The position numbers and the translations under genes were made by a program. A model generated the notes under the pieces. The model worked only from the letters and a program-made list of their open reading frames with translations, searched no databases and was not told the origin of the DNA. 64,000 bases of DNA from Caldimonas caldifontis (lineage in GTDB: Bacteria; Pseudomonadota; Gammaproteobacteria; Burkholderiales; Burkholderiaceae_C): assembly GCF_002930615.1 (NCBI RefSeq), contig NZ_PSNX01000003.1, forward strand, positions 186,001 through 250,000. Direction: 5' to 3'. Shown here in pieces: positions 47,312 through 57,097 of this stretch (within the stretch, counting starts at the first letter, position 1; each line of letters opens with the position of its first letter).

Positions 47312-49029
47312 CCGATATGCGCCGCACCATCCTGTGGGTGGTGTTCTCGATGTCCCTCGTCCTGCTCTGGGACGCCTGGAACAAGCACTCCGGCCGGCCC
47401 TCGATGTTCTCGCCGACCCCCGTGGCCCAGCAGAGCGCGCCCGCCTCCGCCACACCCGAAGGTGGCGCATCGGCCGCAGCCTTGCCGGCCCCGGCGGCAG
47501 TCACCACTCCGGGCAGCATTGCCACACAGGCCGCCGTGCCCGCAGCGGCCACGCCTGCAGCGTCCGAGCGGCTGGAGATCACCACCGACGTGGTCAAGGC
47601 CGTGATCGACACCCAGGGTGGCACGCTGAGCTACGTCGAGTTGCTGAAGTTCTCCGACCAGAACGACCGCAGCCGCAACGTGGTGCTGCTCGACCAGTCG
47701 GCCCAGCGGGTCTATCTGGCCCAGACCGGTCTGATCAACAAGGACGATGCGGGCGAGCGCTTCCCCAACCACTTCACGGTGATGACCGCCGAGCCGGGCC
47801 CGCGCGTGCTGGCCGATGGCCAGGACCGCCTGGAGGTGAAGCTGAGCTCGCCGGTGGTGGGCGGCCTGCAGTACGTCAAGACCTATACCTTCACCCGGGG
47901 CGAATACACGGTGGGCGTGCGCCATGAGGTGGTCAACAGCGCCGACGCGCCGCGCGATCCTCAGCTCTACCTGCAGCTCGTGCGTGACGGCAACCCGCCT
48001 CCCGGTGAGTCGAGCTTCTACTTCACCTTCACGGGCCCGGCGCTCTACACCGACGCCAAGAAGTTCCACAAGATCGACTTCAAGGACATCGAGCGCGGTC
48101 GCGCTGAAACCGCGGCACCGGCCGACAACGGCTGGATCGCGATGGTGCAGCACTACTTCGCCTCGGCCTGGCTGCTCAACGTGCCGGGCCACGACAGGCT
48201 GCAGCGCGAGTTCCGCACGGCCAAGGTGAGCAACAACCTCTACTCGATCGCAATGGTCGTGCCCCTGCCCACGGTGGCCCCCGGCGAGACGCACACCGTG
48301 GAGACCACGTTCTTCGTGGGCCCGCAGGAAGAGAAGAAGCTCGAAGCCCTGGCCCCCGGCCTGGAACTGGTGAAGGACTATGGCTGGTTCACCATTCTGT
48401 CCAAGCCGCTGTTCTGGCTGCTCGACAAGCTCCATGCACTGCTGGGCAACTGGGGCTGGTCGATCGTGGCGCTGGTGTTCCTGCTGAAGGCGGCCTTCTA
48501 CTGGCTCAATGCCAAGGCCTATGCCTCGATGGCCAAGATGAAGGCCGTGGCGCCCCGCATCACCGAGCTGCGCGAGCGCTACAAGGACAAGCCGCAGCAG
48601 ATGCAGCAGGAGATGATGCGCATCTACCGCGAGGAGAAGGTCAACCCGATGGGTGGGTGCTTCCCCATCCTGATCCAGATCCCCGTGTTCATCGCGCTGT
48701 ACTGGGTGCTGCTGTCGTCGGTGGAGATGCGCAACGCGCCCTGGATTCTGTGGATCACCGACCTGTCGGCCAAGGATCCGTATTACATCCTGCCGCTGCT
48801 GATGACGGCCTCGACATTGCTGCAGACCTGGCTGAACCCCACGCCGCCGGACCCCATCCAGGCCAAGATGATGTGGATCATGCCGCTGATGTTCTCGGTG
48901 ATGTTCTTCCTCTTCCCGGCCGGCCTGGTGCTGTACTGGCTGACGAACAACATCCTGTCGATCGCGCAGCAGTGGTACATCAACAAGAAGCTGGGCGTGC
49001 TCGACCTCAAGTTCTCGAAGAAGAGCTGA
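47308..49029 (+). CDS. yidC: Membrane protein insertase YidC
   Basis: This 573-residue inner-membrane insertase has an N-terminal signal-anchor (TILWVVFSMSLVLLWDAW) and an Ala/Pro-rich linker. The large periplasmic beta domain covers about residues 75-345. Five C-terminal helices follow, with the conserved VNPMGGCFPILIQIPVFIAL and LFPAGLVLYWLTNN. It works with Sec or alone for membrane protein insertion. The ATG overlaps the yidD stop. Confidence 0.97.
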   Translation: MTDMRRTILWVVFSMSLVLLWDAWNKHSGRPSMFSPTPVAQQSAPASATPEGGASAAALPAPAAVTTPGSIATQAAVPAAATPAASERLEITTDVVKAVIDTQGGTLSYVELLKFSDQNDRSRNVVLLDQSAQRVYLAQTGLINKDDAGERFPNHFTVMTAEPGPRVLADGQDRLEVKLSSPVVGGLQYVKTYTFTRGEYTVGVRHEVVNSADAPRDPQLYLQLVRDGNPPPGESSFYFTFTGPALYTDAKKFHKIDFKDIERGRAETAAPADNGWIAMVQHYFASAWLLNVPGHDRLQREFRTAKVSNNLYSIAMVVPLPTVAPGETHTVETTFFVGPQEEKKLEALAPGLELVKDYGWFTILSKPLFWLLDKLHALLGNWGWSIVALVFLLKAAFYWLNAKAYASMAKMKAVAPRITELRERYKDKPQQMQQEMMRIYREEKVNPMGGCFPILIQIPVFIALYWVLLSSVEMRNAPWILWITDLSAKDPYYILPLLMTASTLLQTWLNPTPPDPIQAKMMWIMPLMFSVMFFLFPAGLVLYWLTNNILSIAQQWYINKKLGVLDLKFSKKS

Positions 49030-49048
49030 GCCTGACCTGCTGAACCCG

Positions 49049-49087
49049 ACGCCCTGTGGTGCAAGCCGCGGGGCGTTTGTCTTTTGT
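49049..49087 (+). terminator. Rho-independent terminator after yidC
   Basis: ACGCCCTG pairs with CGGGGCGT (8-bp stem, one G-T pair, loop of 12) and is followed by TTTGTCTTTTG. It may only partly separate yidC from mnmE. Confidence 0.6.
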
Positions 49088-49094
49088 GAGGACA

Positions 49095-50480
49095 ATGCAT
49101 CCCATGCTGCCTCGCCATCAGGATCCCATCCTTGCGATTGCCACCGCCCCCGGCCGCGGGGCCGTGGGCATCGTGCGGGTGTCGGGGCGCGACCTGTCGG
49201 GCTTCGTGTCGGCCTTGCTGGGCCGCGCGCTGCAGCCGCGCCATGCCCATTACCTGCCCTTCCCGGACGCCCAGGGCCAGGCCATCGACCAGGGGCTGGC
49301 GTTGTATTTCCCGGCCCCCCATTCCTACACCGGCGAAGACGTGCTGGAGCTGCAGGCCCATGGCGGGCCGGTGGTGCTGCAGCTGCTGCTGGCCCGTTGC
49401 CTGGAGGTGGCCGCCACGGCGCTGCCGCCGCTGCGCCTGGCCGAGCCGGGCGAGTTCACCGAACGGGCCTTTCTGAACGACAAGCTCGACCTCGCCCAGG
49501 CCGAGGCGGTGAGCGACCTCATCGAAGCCAGCACCGAAGCGGCGGCGCGCTCGGCCGGGCGCTCGCTGCAAGGGGCCTTCTCGCAGCAGGTGGAGGCCTT
49601 GCGCGAACGCCTGGTGCGTCTGCGCATGCTGGTGGAGGCCACGCTCGACTTCCCCGAGGAAGAGATCGACTTCCTCGAGAAGGCCGATGCGCGCGGCCAG
49701 CTCGACGCCATCCGCACCGCACTCGATGCCTTGCTGGACCGCGCCCACCAGGGCGCCCTGCTGCGCGAAGGCATCCGACTTGTGCTGGCCGGCCAGCCCA
49801 ACGTGGGCAAGAGCTCCCTGCTCAATGCCCTGGCCGGGGCCGAACTGGCCATCGTCACCCCCATTCCCGGCACCACGCGCGACAAGGTCAGCGAGACCAT
49901 CCAGATCGAGGGCGTGCCGCTGCACATCATCGACACCGCCGGCCTGCGCGAAGCCACCGACGAGGTGGAGCGCATCGGCATCGCGCGTACCTGGAGCGAG
50001 ATCGGCCAGGCCGATGCCGTGCTCTTCCTGCACGACCTCACCCGCCTGGGCCAGGCCGACTACGACGCGGGCGAGGCGGCGATCGCCTCGCGCCTGCCCG
50101 AGGGCGCGCGCATCGTGCACGTGTACAACAAGCTCGATGCCGGCGGCCTCCCGGCGGGCCTGGGCGAACCCCACGTGGCGCTGTCGGCGAAGACGGGCGA
50201 AGGGCTGGAAGCCTTGCGCCGGCAGCTGCTGGCCCTGGCCGGCTGGCATGCCCAGCCCGAGGGGGTGTTCATCGCGCGCGAGCGGCACCTGCGCGCGCTC
50301 AGGCGCACGGCGCAGCACCTGGCCCAGGCCGACGCCCACGCCCGCGTGGCCGACGCCGCGCTGGACCTGCTGGCCGAGGAGCTGCGCCTGGCCCACGATG
50401 CGCTGGGCGAGATCACCGGCCGCATGACGGCCGACGAGTTGCTGGGCGAGATCTTCAGTAAGTTCTGCATCGGCAAGTAA
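49095..50480 (+). CDS. mnmE: tRNA modification GTPase MnmE
   Basis: This 461-residue GTPase works with MnmG on the wobble uridine of tRNA. The N-terminal formyl-tetrahydrofolate domain shows [16 protein letters not shown]. The helical domain contains the inserted G domain with [12 protein letters not shown] (P loop), PGTTRD (switch I), DTAGLRE (G3) and NKLD (G4). It ends with the catalytic CIGK. The start ATG at 49095 has GAGGAC upstream. A second ATG nine bases on is possible. Confidence 0.97.
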   Translation: MHPMLPRHQDPILAIATAPGRGAVGIVRVSGRDLSGFVSALLGRALQPRHAHYLPFPDAQGQAIDQGLALYFPAPHSYTGEDVLELQAHGGPVVLQLLLARCLEVAATALPPLRLAEPGEFTERAFLNDKLDLAQAEAVSDLIEASTEAAARSAGRSLQGAFSQQVEALRERLVRLRMLVEATLDFPEEEIDFLEKADARGQLDAIRTALDALLDRAHQGALLREGIRLVLAGQPNVGKSSLLNALAGAELAIVTPIPGTTRDKVSETIQIEGVPLHIIDTAGLREATDEVERIGIARTWSEIGQADAVLFLHDLTRLGQADYDAGEAAIASRLPEGARIVHVYNKLDAGGLPAGLGEPHVALSAKTGEGLEALRRQLLALAGWHAQPEGVFIARERHLRALRRTAQHLAQADAHARVADAALDLLAEELRLAHDALGEITGRMTADELLGEIFSKFCIGK

Positions 50481-50664
50481 CGGCGGCCCTCCCGCCCGCG
50501 ATGAACGGCGCACGAGCGCCGATGGACGCGCGCAACCCCCCACCCTGAGCCGGGGGGCGTGATTGTGGGGGCGCGGTGACACGTCCCATAATGGGTGCAC
50601 CTGATGCCGGGGCCTCGCGCCTTCGCGCAGGCGGCATCCAGCGCAGTGCAAAGGACAGAAGAAC

Positions 50665-51132
50665 ATGGAAGGCCAGGACCTGATCCAGGCGGTGCAGTCG
50701 CTCAACACCGAGGACGCATTCCGCCCCCGACTCAATGCCCAGCAGTGGCAGCAGCTCACGCAGTTCCTCACGCGCCACGAGGTGCGCATGGGCGACCAGG
50801 TGATCAAGCAGGGCGACCGCGACCGGGCGATGTACTTCCTGGCCCAGGGCACGATGCAGGTGTTCGTGAGTGGCGGCCCACCGGGTGCCAACAAGGTGGC
50901 CATCCTGCGCCCCGGCGCGATCCTGGGCGAGCCCTCGCTTTTTGCCGACGGGCCGCGCATGGCCAACGTCGAGGCCATGACGCCCGGCGTGATCTACGCG
51001 CTGCGTCTGCCGCGCCTGGAAGAGATGGCCGCCCGCCTCCCGGTGGTGGCCCTGGAGGTGCTGCGGGCGGCCGGTGCGGTCATGGCCATTCGCATGCGCG
51101 CCAACCTGGCCAACCGCATGCCCATGACCTGA
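50665..51132 (+). CDS. Cyclic-nucleotide-binding domain protein without HTH
   Basis: This 155-residue single cNMP-binding (Crp-like) domain has VIKQGDRDRAMYFLAQGTMQVFV and a phosphate-binding-cassette-like GAILGEPSLFADGPRMANVEA. It ends before any DNA-binding domain. Such stand-alone domains bind cAMP or c-di-GMP in signalling complexes, and the partner here is unknown. AAGGACAG precedes the ATG. Confidence 0.85.
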   Translation: MEGQDLIQAVQSLNTEDAFRPRLNAQQWQQLTQFLTRHEVRMGDQVIKQGDRDRAMYFLAQGTMQVFVSGGPPGANKVAILRPGAILGEPSLFADGPRMANVEAMTPGVIYALRLPRLEEMAARLPVVALEVLRAAGAVMAIRMRANLANRMPMT

Positions 51133-51144
51133 GTGGTCCTTGCC

Positions 51145-51684
51145 TCAGTGCCCCTCGAAGCTCACCAGGGTGAAGAGGGGCAGCCCGCTGGCGCGCAGCT
51201 TGTCGCCGCCGCCCAGTTCCGGCAGCTCGACGATGGCGGCGCCCTCGATCACCGTGGCGCCCAGGCGTTCGAGCAGGCGTTTGCCGGCCATCATGGTGCC
51301 GCCGGTGGCGATGAGGTCGTCGATCAGCACGACGCGGTCGCCGGGCTTCACGGCATCGGTGTGCAGCTCCACCGTGGCCGATCCGTACTCCAGCTCGTAG
51401 GTTTCTTCCACCGTGGTGAAGGGCAGCTTGCCCTTCTTGCGGATGGGCACGAAGCCGACATTGAGCTCGTAGGCCAGCACCGAGCCGATGATGAAGCCGC
51501 GTGCGTCCAGCCCGGCCACCACGTCCACCGTGGTGTCGAAGTAGCGGTGCACGAACTGGTCGATCAGCACCCGGAAAACCTTGGGGTTCTGCAGCAGCGG
51601 CGTGATGTCGCGGAACTGCACGCCTGGCGAGGGCCAGTCGGGCACGGTGCGGATGTGGCGCTTGATGTAGTCGGCGGTGTCCAT
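51145..51684 (-). CDS. apt: Adenine phosphoribosyltransferase
   Basis: This 179-residue purine salvage enzyme converts adenine and PRPP to AMP. It has [19 protein letters not shown] near residue 20 and the PRPP-binding motif [16 protein letters not shown] near 118. The hood region [14 protein letters not shown] is also present. It precedes the divergently organised mnmE block and is followed by nothing on its strand within 12 bp of the cNMP protein stop. Confidence 0.96.
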   Translation of the reverse strand: MDTADYIKRHIRTVPDWPSPGVQFRDITPLLQNPKVFRVLIDQFVHRYFDTTVDVVAGLDARGFIIGSVLAYELNVGFVPIRKKGKLPFTTVEETYELEYGSATVELHTDAVKPGDRVVLIDDLIATGGTMMAGKRLLERLGATVIEGAAIVELPELGGGDKLRASGLPLFTLVSFEGH

Positions 51685-51724
51685 GGCAGAGGCGCAAGAG
51701 GGCGGGGTGGGCCGCCCGCGCGTC

Positions 51725-52300
51725 TCAGGCGCCCAGGCTCAGCCGGCCCAGCATTGTGCCGCCATCGGGGCCGCCGCGGATCACCACAGCCTCGCCCATG
51801 CCCACCCAGGTGCCGGTGAGCGCGGTGATGTTGACCTGGTGCGTCACCCAGGCCTCGAAGCCTGGTGCGGGCAGCCCGGCCAGCGCGCGCCGCAGTTCGG
51901 CGGTCTGCGGGTCGCGCTGGGCCGCGCGTTCCGCAAAGAAGGAATGCAGGGCGGGCCAGATCTCGTGGCGCCCGAAGGCCAGCTCGGCCGTGTCGATGCA
52001 GCGGCACCAGCCACTGGAGCGCACCGCGCGGGGCACCAGGCCGCGCGCGGCCAGGGCCTGGCCGATGCGTCGGGATTGGGCCCGGCCGGCTTCAGACAGA
52101 TTGCGCTGGGTGCTGCACTGGCCCAGTCGGAACCCAGGCGGGTCGCCCACGCCGGCTTCGGTCTGGGCGTGGCGCAGCATCAGGACCGTGCCACCTTGGC
52201 GCAGGGCGTCGAAGAGTGCGTCGTCGCTGGCCTGGGCGCGGCCCAGCCCGGGCGTGAGGCCCAGGGTGGCCAGGCCATGCAGGGCGAGGCGGCGCTGCAT
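51725..52300 (-). CDS. Histidine phosphatase family protein, exported
   Basis: This 191-residue phosphoglycerate-mutase-like phosphatase has the catalytic [11 protein letters not shown] (RHG variant RHA). The second active-site block is [17 protein letters not shown] late [12 protein letters not shown] carries the second histidine. The N-terminus ([19 protein letters not shown]) looks like a signal peptide. The usual RHG glycine is alanine, which is seen in some members. Substrate unknown. It lies 14 bp downstream of the MBL hydrolase gene and is probably co-transcribed with it. Confidence 0.88.
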   Translation of the reverse strand: MQRRLALHGLATLGLTPGLGRAQASDDALFDALRQGGTVLMLRHAQTEAGVGDPPGFRLGQCSTQRNLSEAGRAQSRRIGQALAARGLVPRAVRSSGWCRCIDTAELAFGRHEIWPALHSFFAERAAQRDPQTAELRRALAGLPAPGFEAWVTHQVNITALTGTWVGMGEAVVIRGGPDGGTMLGRLSLGA

Positions 52301-52314
52301 GGCCGGCCCCTGGC

Positions 52315-53289
52315 TCAGGCCGTCACCGGCGTGAAGTCGTAGCCGTCGCCACGGGTGCGGATCGCGCCGAAGGCGGGGAAGGGGAAGTGGTAGCCTCCCA
52401 CCGTCACGCCGTCCTGCGCGGCCATGGCGAGGATCTTGCGGCGCACGGCGCGCGCGGCCTGCGGATCCATGTCGAAGGCCACGGCCCAGTCGGGCTGGCG
52501 CACGAAGAGCGCGGGGATGTTGGACAGGTCGGCCACGTTGAGGAAGCGCTGGCCACCCGACTCCACCTGGAACATCGACATGCCCGGCGTGTGGCCGTGG
52601 GCCGAGATCGCGCGCAGACCCGGCATCAGCGTCGCGTCGGCGGCGAATTTCTGCACCTCGCCGGCGATGGGGCCGAAGACCCGGCGCACGTTCTGGAAGG
52701 CACCGCGCATCGCCTCGGGGGCGGCGTTCATGCGGGCATCGTCCATCCAGAAGGCCCATTCGGCCTCGGGCACCCAGACCTTGGCCTTGGTGAAGGGCGT
52801 CTGGCCTTCGCGATTGCGCAGGCCGTTGATGTGGTCGCCGTGGAAGTGCGTGATCAACACGGTGTCGATGCTGTCGGGGGCGATGCCGGCGGCCTGGAGA
52901 TTGGCGAGCAGCCGGCCGGTGGTGGGCGCGCCGAACTGGCCGTTGCCGGTGTCCATCAGCACGCGACGCTCGCCCATGATGGCCACGAAGGCGGTGAAGC
53001 TGATGTCCACATGCGTGGTGGGCAGGCCGGCCTCGGTCAGGGCGGCCTGGACCTGCGACAGCGGCACGTCGCGCACGAAGCCTTCGGCCAGCGGTCGGCG
53101 GGCCACGCCATCATGGATGGCCACGATCTCGACCTCCCCGATGCGCAGGCGGGCAAAGCCGGGGTTGGGCAGGGTGGGGGTGCCCAGGTCGGGCGCGTTC
53201 TGGGCCCACACGGGCGCAAAGCCCAGGGAGCCGAAAGAGCCAAGGGCCAGGGCGGCCGAACCGGCAAGAAACTGGCGGCGATGCATCAT
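52315..53289 (-). CDS. Exported MBL-fold metallohydrolase
   Basis: This 324-residue metallo-beta-lactamase-fold hydrolase has the zinc motif LITHFHGDHINGL. Other ligands are in ISAHGHTPGM, NVADLSN and VGGYHFPF. The N-terminus HRRQFLAGSAALALGSFG is a Tat-like signal with RRQFL. Relatives include quorum-quenching lactonases and alkylsulfatase-like enzymes. The substrate cannot be assigned. Two adjacent ATG codons (53289 and 53286) follow an AGGAG. Confidence 0.9.
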   Translation of the reverse strand: MMHRRQFLAGSAALALGSFGSLGFAPVWAQNAPDLGTPTLPNPGFARLRIGEVEIVAIHDGVARRPLAEGFVRDVPLSQVQAALTEAGLPTTHVDISFTAFVAIMGERRVLMDTGNGQFGAPTTGRLLANLQAAGIAPDSIDTVLITHFHGDHINGLRNREGQTPFTKAKVWVPEAEWAFWMDDARMNAAPEAMRGAFQNVRRVFGPIAGEVQKFAADATLMPGLRAISAHGHTPGMSMFQVESGGQRFLNVADLSNIPALFVRQPDWAVAFDMDPQAARAVRRKILAMAAQDGVTVGGYHFPFPAFGAIRTRGDGYDFTPVTA

Positions 53290-53424
53290 GGGAACGCTCC
53301 TGTTCAAATTGCGACCAATGGGTAACAAATGGATCGCGATGGTGGCGCCATTTGGAATCCCGCGCCAGTCGAACCTGGAAGCCCCCGCAGGGTTCCCGAC
53401 TTTGCGCGCTGTGCGCGCAGTGTC

Positions 53425-55422
53425 TCAGGGGCCGAGCAGGCGTTCCTCGGCTCGCGCCAAGGCTTCCGGCAGCCCGAGCAGCACCAGCGTGTCGTCGCCG
53501 CGCAGGAGCAACTGGGCGTCGGGTCGCACCACGGCGCCCTGGGACCGCCGCACCGACACCACCTGCACCGCCAAGGCATCCAGCGCCAGCCGGATGAGGG
53601 GCTGGCCGGCCCAGGGCGAGCCGGTCGGCAAGGTGACGGACTGCAGGCGCTGGGTGTGGGTTTCGTCGGCCCCGCTGTCGTCGGCGCCGTGGAAGTAGCC
53701 GCGCAGCAGGCTGTAGCGGGCCTCGCGCTGTTCCTGCACGCGGCGCAGCACGCGGCGCATGGGCACGCCCACCAGGGCCATGGCATGCGAGGCCAGCATC
53801 AGCGAGCCCTCGATGGCCTCGGGCACCACCTCGGTGGCGCCGGCCGCGCGCAGGCGCTCGAGGTCGGCGTCGTCGATGGTGCGCACGATCACCGGCACCT
53901 TCGGCGCGTGCTCGCGCACGAGCTGCAGGATCTTCAGCGCCGAGGCGGTGTCGTGGTAACTCACCACCACGGCACTGGCGCGCGACAGGCCCGCGGCCAT
54001 CAGGCTCTGCAGCCGTGCGGCGTCGCCGAAGACCACGCTCTGGCCGGCCGCCGCCGCCTGGCGCACGCGGTCGGGGTCGAGGTCCAGCGCCATGTAGGGG
54101 ATGGATTCCGCCTCCAGCATGCGCGCGAGGTTCTGGCCGCTGCGGCCGTAGCCGCAGATGATCATGTGGGCCTCGGTGCGGATGGATTTCTTCGCGATGC
54201 TGGTGAGCTGCACCGACTGCAGCATCCAGTCGTTCGAGGACAGGCGCATCACGATGCGGTCGGCATGCTGGATGATGAGGGGTGTGGCCAGCATCGACAG
54301 CACCATGGCGGCCAGCACCGCGCTGCGCAGGTCGGTGGGCACCAGGCCGCGGTCGGTGGCGAGGTTGAGCAGGACCAGGCCGAACTCGCCGGCCTGCGCG
54401 AGGTACAGGCCCGTGCGCAGGGCCACGCCGGTGGGCGAGCCGAAGAGCTTGGCCAGCACGGCAATGAAGACGAACTTGAACAGCAGCGGCAGCGTGAGCA
54501 ACAGCAGCACCAGCGGCCATTGCTGCCACACCACGCGCCAGTCCAGCAGCATGCCGATGGTGATGAAGAACAGGCCCAGCAGCACATCATGGAAGGGGCG
54601 GATGTCGGCTTCCACGTGGTGCTTGTATTCGGTTTCGGCGATCAGCATGCCGGCCACGAAGGCGCCCAGGGCGAGCGACAGGCCGGCGTGCTCGGTGAGC
54701 CAGGCCAGGCCCAGGGTGACCAGCAGCACGTTGAGGATGAAGAGCTCCTCGCTCTTGCGCCGCGCCACCAGGGTGAGCCACCAGCGCATCACGCGCTGCC
54801 CGCCCACCAGCAGCACGCCCAGCAGTGCCGTGGCCTTGAGCAGGGCCAGGCCCAGGTCGTGCACCATCACGTCGGCCGCAGCCCCCAGCGAGGGGATGAG
54901 CACGAGGAAGGGCACCACGGCCAGGTCCTGGAAGAGCAGCACCGCGATCACGCGCCGGCCATGCTCGCTGTCGAGCTCCAGCCGCTCGGCCATGAGCTTG
55001 ACCACGATGGCGGTGGACGACATCGCCAGCGCACCACCCAGTGCCAGCGCGGTGGGCCAGGGCAGGCTCCAGGACCGCCCGATGGCGCTGAAAACCAGCG
55101 CCAGCCCGGCGTTGCCCGCCACCACCAGCGCCACCGTGCCCACGACCTGGCTGAGCCCCAGCCCGAAGACCAGGCGACGCATGCTCCTGAGCTTGGGCAG
55201 GTTGAATTCCAGCCCGATCACGAACATCAGGAAGACCACGCCGAATTCGGCCAGGTAGCGGATCCCGGCCGAGTCCTTGGCCAGGGCCATGGCATTGGGG
55301 CCGATCAGCACGCCCACGGCCAGGTAGCCGAGCATGGGCGGCAGCTTGAGGCTGCGGCAGGCGACCACCCCCAGCACAGCGGCCAGCAGGTAGAGCAGCA
55401 CGAGATCGAAGGTGGAGGCCAT
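53425..55422 (-). CDS. CPA2-type cation:proton antiporter with TrkA-N/TrkA-C domains
   Basis: This 665-residue Kef/YbaL-like protein has about 12 membrane helices in residues 1-385. LGYLAVGVLIGPNAMAL and FLMFVIGLEFNLPKLR mark the exchanger core. The RCK (TrkA-N) domain has MIICGYGRSGQNLARML near residue 415. A TrkA-C domain at the C-terminus contains SPWAGQPLIRLALDALAVQ. It exports K+ or Na+ against H+. It is divergent from kdsD with a 92-bp gap, the same neighbourhood as the calcium/cation exchanger next to kdsD in other proteobacteria. Confidence 0.92.
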   Translation of the reverse strand: MASTFDLVLLYLLAAVLGVVACRSLKLPPMLGYLAVGVLIGPNAMALAKDSAGIRYLAEFGVVFLMFVIGLEFNLPKLRSMRRLVFGLGLSQVVGTVALVVAGNAGLALVFSAIGRSWSLPWPTALALGGALAMSSTAIVVKLMAERLELDSEHGRRVIAVLLFQDLAVVPFLVLIPSLGAAADVMVHDLGLALLKATALLGVLLVGGQRVMRWWLTLVARRKSEELFILNVLLVTLGLAWLTEHAGLSLALGAFVAGMLIAETEYKHHVEADIRPFHDVLLGLFFITIGMLLDWRVVWQQWPLVLLLLTLPLLFKFVFIAVLAKLFGSPTGVALRTGLYLAQAGEFGLVLLNLATDRGLVPTDLRSAVLAAMVLSMLATPLIIQHADRIVMRLSSNDWMLQSVQLTSIAKKSIRTEAHMIICGYGRSGQNLARMLEAESIPYMALDLDPDRVRQAAAAGQSVVFGDAARLQSLMAAGLSRASAVVVSYHDTASALKILQLVREHAPKVPVIVRTIDDADLERLRAAGATEVVPEAIEGSLMLASHAMALVGVPMRRVLRRVQEQREARYSLLRGYFHGADDSGADETHTQRLQSVTLPTGSPWAGQPLIRLALDALAVQVVSVRRSQGAVVRPDAQLLLRGDDTLVLLGLPEALARAEERLLGP

Positions 55423-55514
55423 GGTGGCGCGCGCGGGAAAAGCCGGCGCGAGCCGGGCCCGGCGCCTAGAATCCCTGGCATCCTAAACGAGCAACCCCCG
55501 CGCTGCCTGAACCC

Positions 55515-56510
55515 ATGTCAAGCCCGCCCGCCCCTGGCTTCAATGCCGACCGTGCCATCGAGCTGGCTCGCCAGACCCTGCAGATCGAGGCCCAGGCCCT
55601 GCTGGCCCTGAAGGACCGCCAGGGCGAGCCCCTGGCCCAGGCCGTGGGCCTGATCCTGGCCTGCACCGGCCGGGTGGTGGTGATGGGCATGGGCAAGAGC
55701 GGCCACGTGGGTCGCAAGATGGCCGCCACCTTGGCCTCCACCGGCACCCCGGCCATGTTCGTCCACCCGGCCGAGGCCAGTCACGGTGACCTGGGCATGG
55801 TCACGCCCGCTGACGTGGTGATCGCGATCTCGAACTCCGGCGAGAGCGACGAGCTCACCGCCATCCTGCCCCTGCTCAAGCGCCTGGGGGTGCGCCTGAT
55901 CGGCATGACGGGGCGCGCGACCTCCACGCTCGCCAGGCACAGCGACGTGATGCTCGACACCTCGGTCGCGCAGGAGGCCTGTCCGTTGAACCTGGCTCCC
56001 ACGGCCAGCACCACCGCCCAGATTGCCCTGGGCGATGCCCTGGCCGTGGCCCTGCTCGACGCCCGCGGCTTCCGCGAGGAGGACTTCGCGCGCTCGCACC
56101 CAGGCGGGGCGCTGGGCCGCAAGCTGCTCACCCACGTGCGCGACGTGATGCGCCAGGGCGAGGCCGTGCCGCGCGTGCGGTCGGACACCGGCTTCTCGGC
56201 CATGATGCGCGAGATGTCGGCCAAGGGCCTGGGCGCCACCGCGGTGGTGGATGCCGAGGACCGTGTCGTGGGGATCTTCACCGACGGCGACCTGCGCCGC
56301 CAGATCGAGCAGGGCCGCGACCTGCGTGGCCTGAGCGCTGGCGACCTGATGACCCGACACCCGCGCACCGTGCGCGCCGATGCGCTGGCCGTCGAGGCAG
56401 CCGACCTGATGGAAGAGGCCCGCATCACCTCGGTGCTGGTGGTGGACGAGGCGCAGCGCCTAGTGGGGGCGCTGAACACCAACGACCTGATGCGTGCCAA
56501 GGTGATCTGA
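55515..56510 (+). CDS. kdsD: Arabinose-5-phosphate isomerase
   Basis: This 331-residue enzyme interconverts ribulose-5-phosphate and arabinose-5-phosphate for KDO synthesis. The SIS domain has VVVMGMGKSGHVGRKMAATL and PAEASHGDLGM. Two CBS domains form the C-terminal third (ATAVVDAEDRVVGIFTDGDL, VLVVDEAQRLVGALNTNDLM). The last base of its stop codon is the A of the kdsC ATG. It begins kdsD-kdsC-lptC. Confidence 0.96.
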   Translation: MSSPPAPGFNADRAIELARQTLQIEAQALLALKDRQGEPLAQAVGLILACTGRVVVMGMGKSGHVGRKMAATLASTGTPAMFVHPAEASHGDLGMVTPADVVIAISNSGESDELTAILPLLKRLGVRLIGMTGRATSTLARHSDVMLDTSVAQEACPLNLAPTASTTAQIALGDALAVALLDARGFREEDFARSHPGGALGRKLLTHVRDVMRQGEAVPRVRSDTGFSAMMREMSAKGLGATAVVDAEDRVVGIFTDGDLRRQIEQGRDLRGLSAGDLMTRHPRTVRADALAVEAADLMEEARITSVLVVDEAQRLVGALNTNDLMRAKVI

Positions 56511-57097
56511 TGCGCGAGCTGCGTCCGGTGCTCACCGCCCCGCCCGAGCTGCTGCTGCAGGCCCAGGGCGTGCGCGCGGCCATCTTCGACGTGGACGGCG
56601 TGCTCACCGACGGCCGGCTCTACATCGGCGAGGACGGCGAATCCTTCAAGGCCTTCCATGCGCTGGACGGCCATGGCCTCAAGCTGCTGCCGCGCGCGGG
56701 CATCGAGCCGGTGGTGATCACCGGGCGCGACTCGCCCGCGGTGCGCCGTCGCCTGGCCGACCTGGGCATCACGCGGGCGCACTTCGGCGTGCACGACAAG
56801 CTGGCCGTGGCTCAGGCGCTGCTCGATGCGCAAGGCTGGTCCTGGGACGAGCTGGCCGTGATCGGCGACGACTGGCCCGACCTGCCGCTGATGGTGCGCG
56901 CCGGCTTCGTGGGCGCCCCGGCCAATGCCCACGCCGAAGCCAAGGCCGTGGCCCACCATGTCAGCGCGCTGCGTGGCGGGGAAGGGGCCGCACGCGAGTT
57001 CTGCGACCTCCTGCTGATGGCCAGCGGCCGCTACGCCGAGTTGCTGCACGGCCACCTGCAGACCCTGGACGACGGGCGTGCCGGTGCTGCCGACTGA
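56510..57097 (+). CDS. kdsC: KDO 8-phosphate phosphatase
   Basis: This 195-residue HAD-family phosphatase removes phosphate from KDO-8-phosphate. Motif I is FDVDGVLTDG with both catalytic aspartates, motif II VVITGRDS and motif III/IV AVIGDDWPDLPLM. It starts on the last base of kdsD. Its end overlaps the probable GTG start of lptC by 20 bp. Confidence 0.95.
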   Translation: MRELRPVLTAPPELLLQAQGVRAAIFDVDGVLTDGRLYIGEDGESFKAFHALDGHGLKLLPRAGIEPVVITGRDSPAVRRRLADLGITRAHFGVHDKLAVAQALLDAQGWSWDELAVIGDDWPDLPLMVRAGFVGAPANAHAEAKAVAHHVSALRGGEGAAREFCDLLLMASGRYAELLHGHLQTLDDGRAGAAD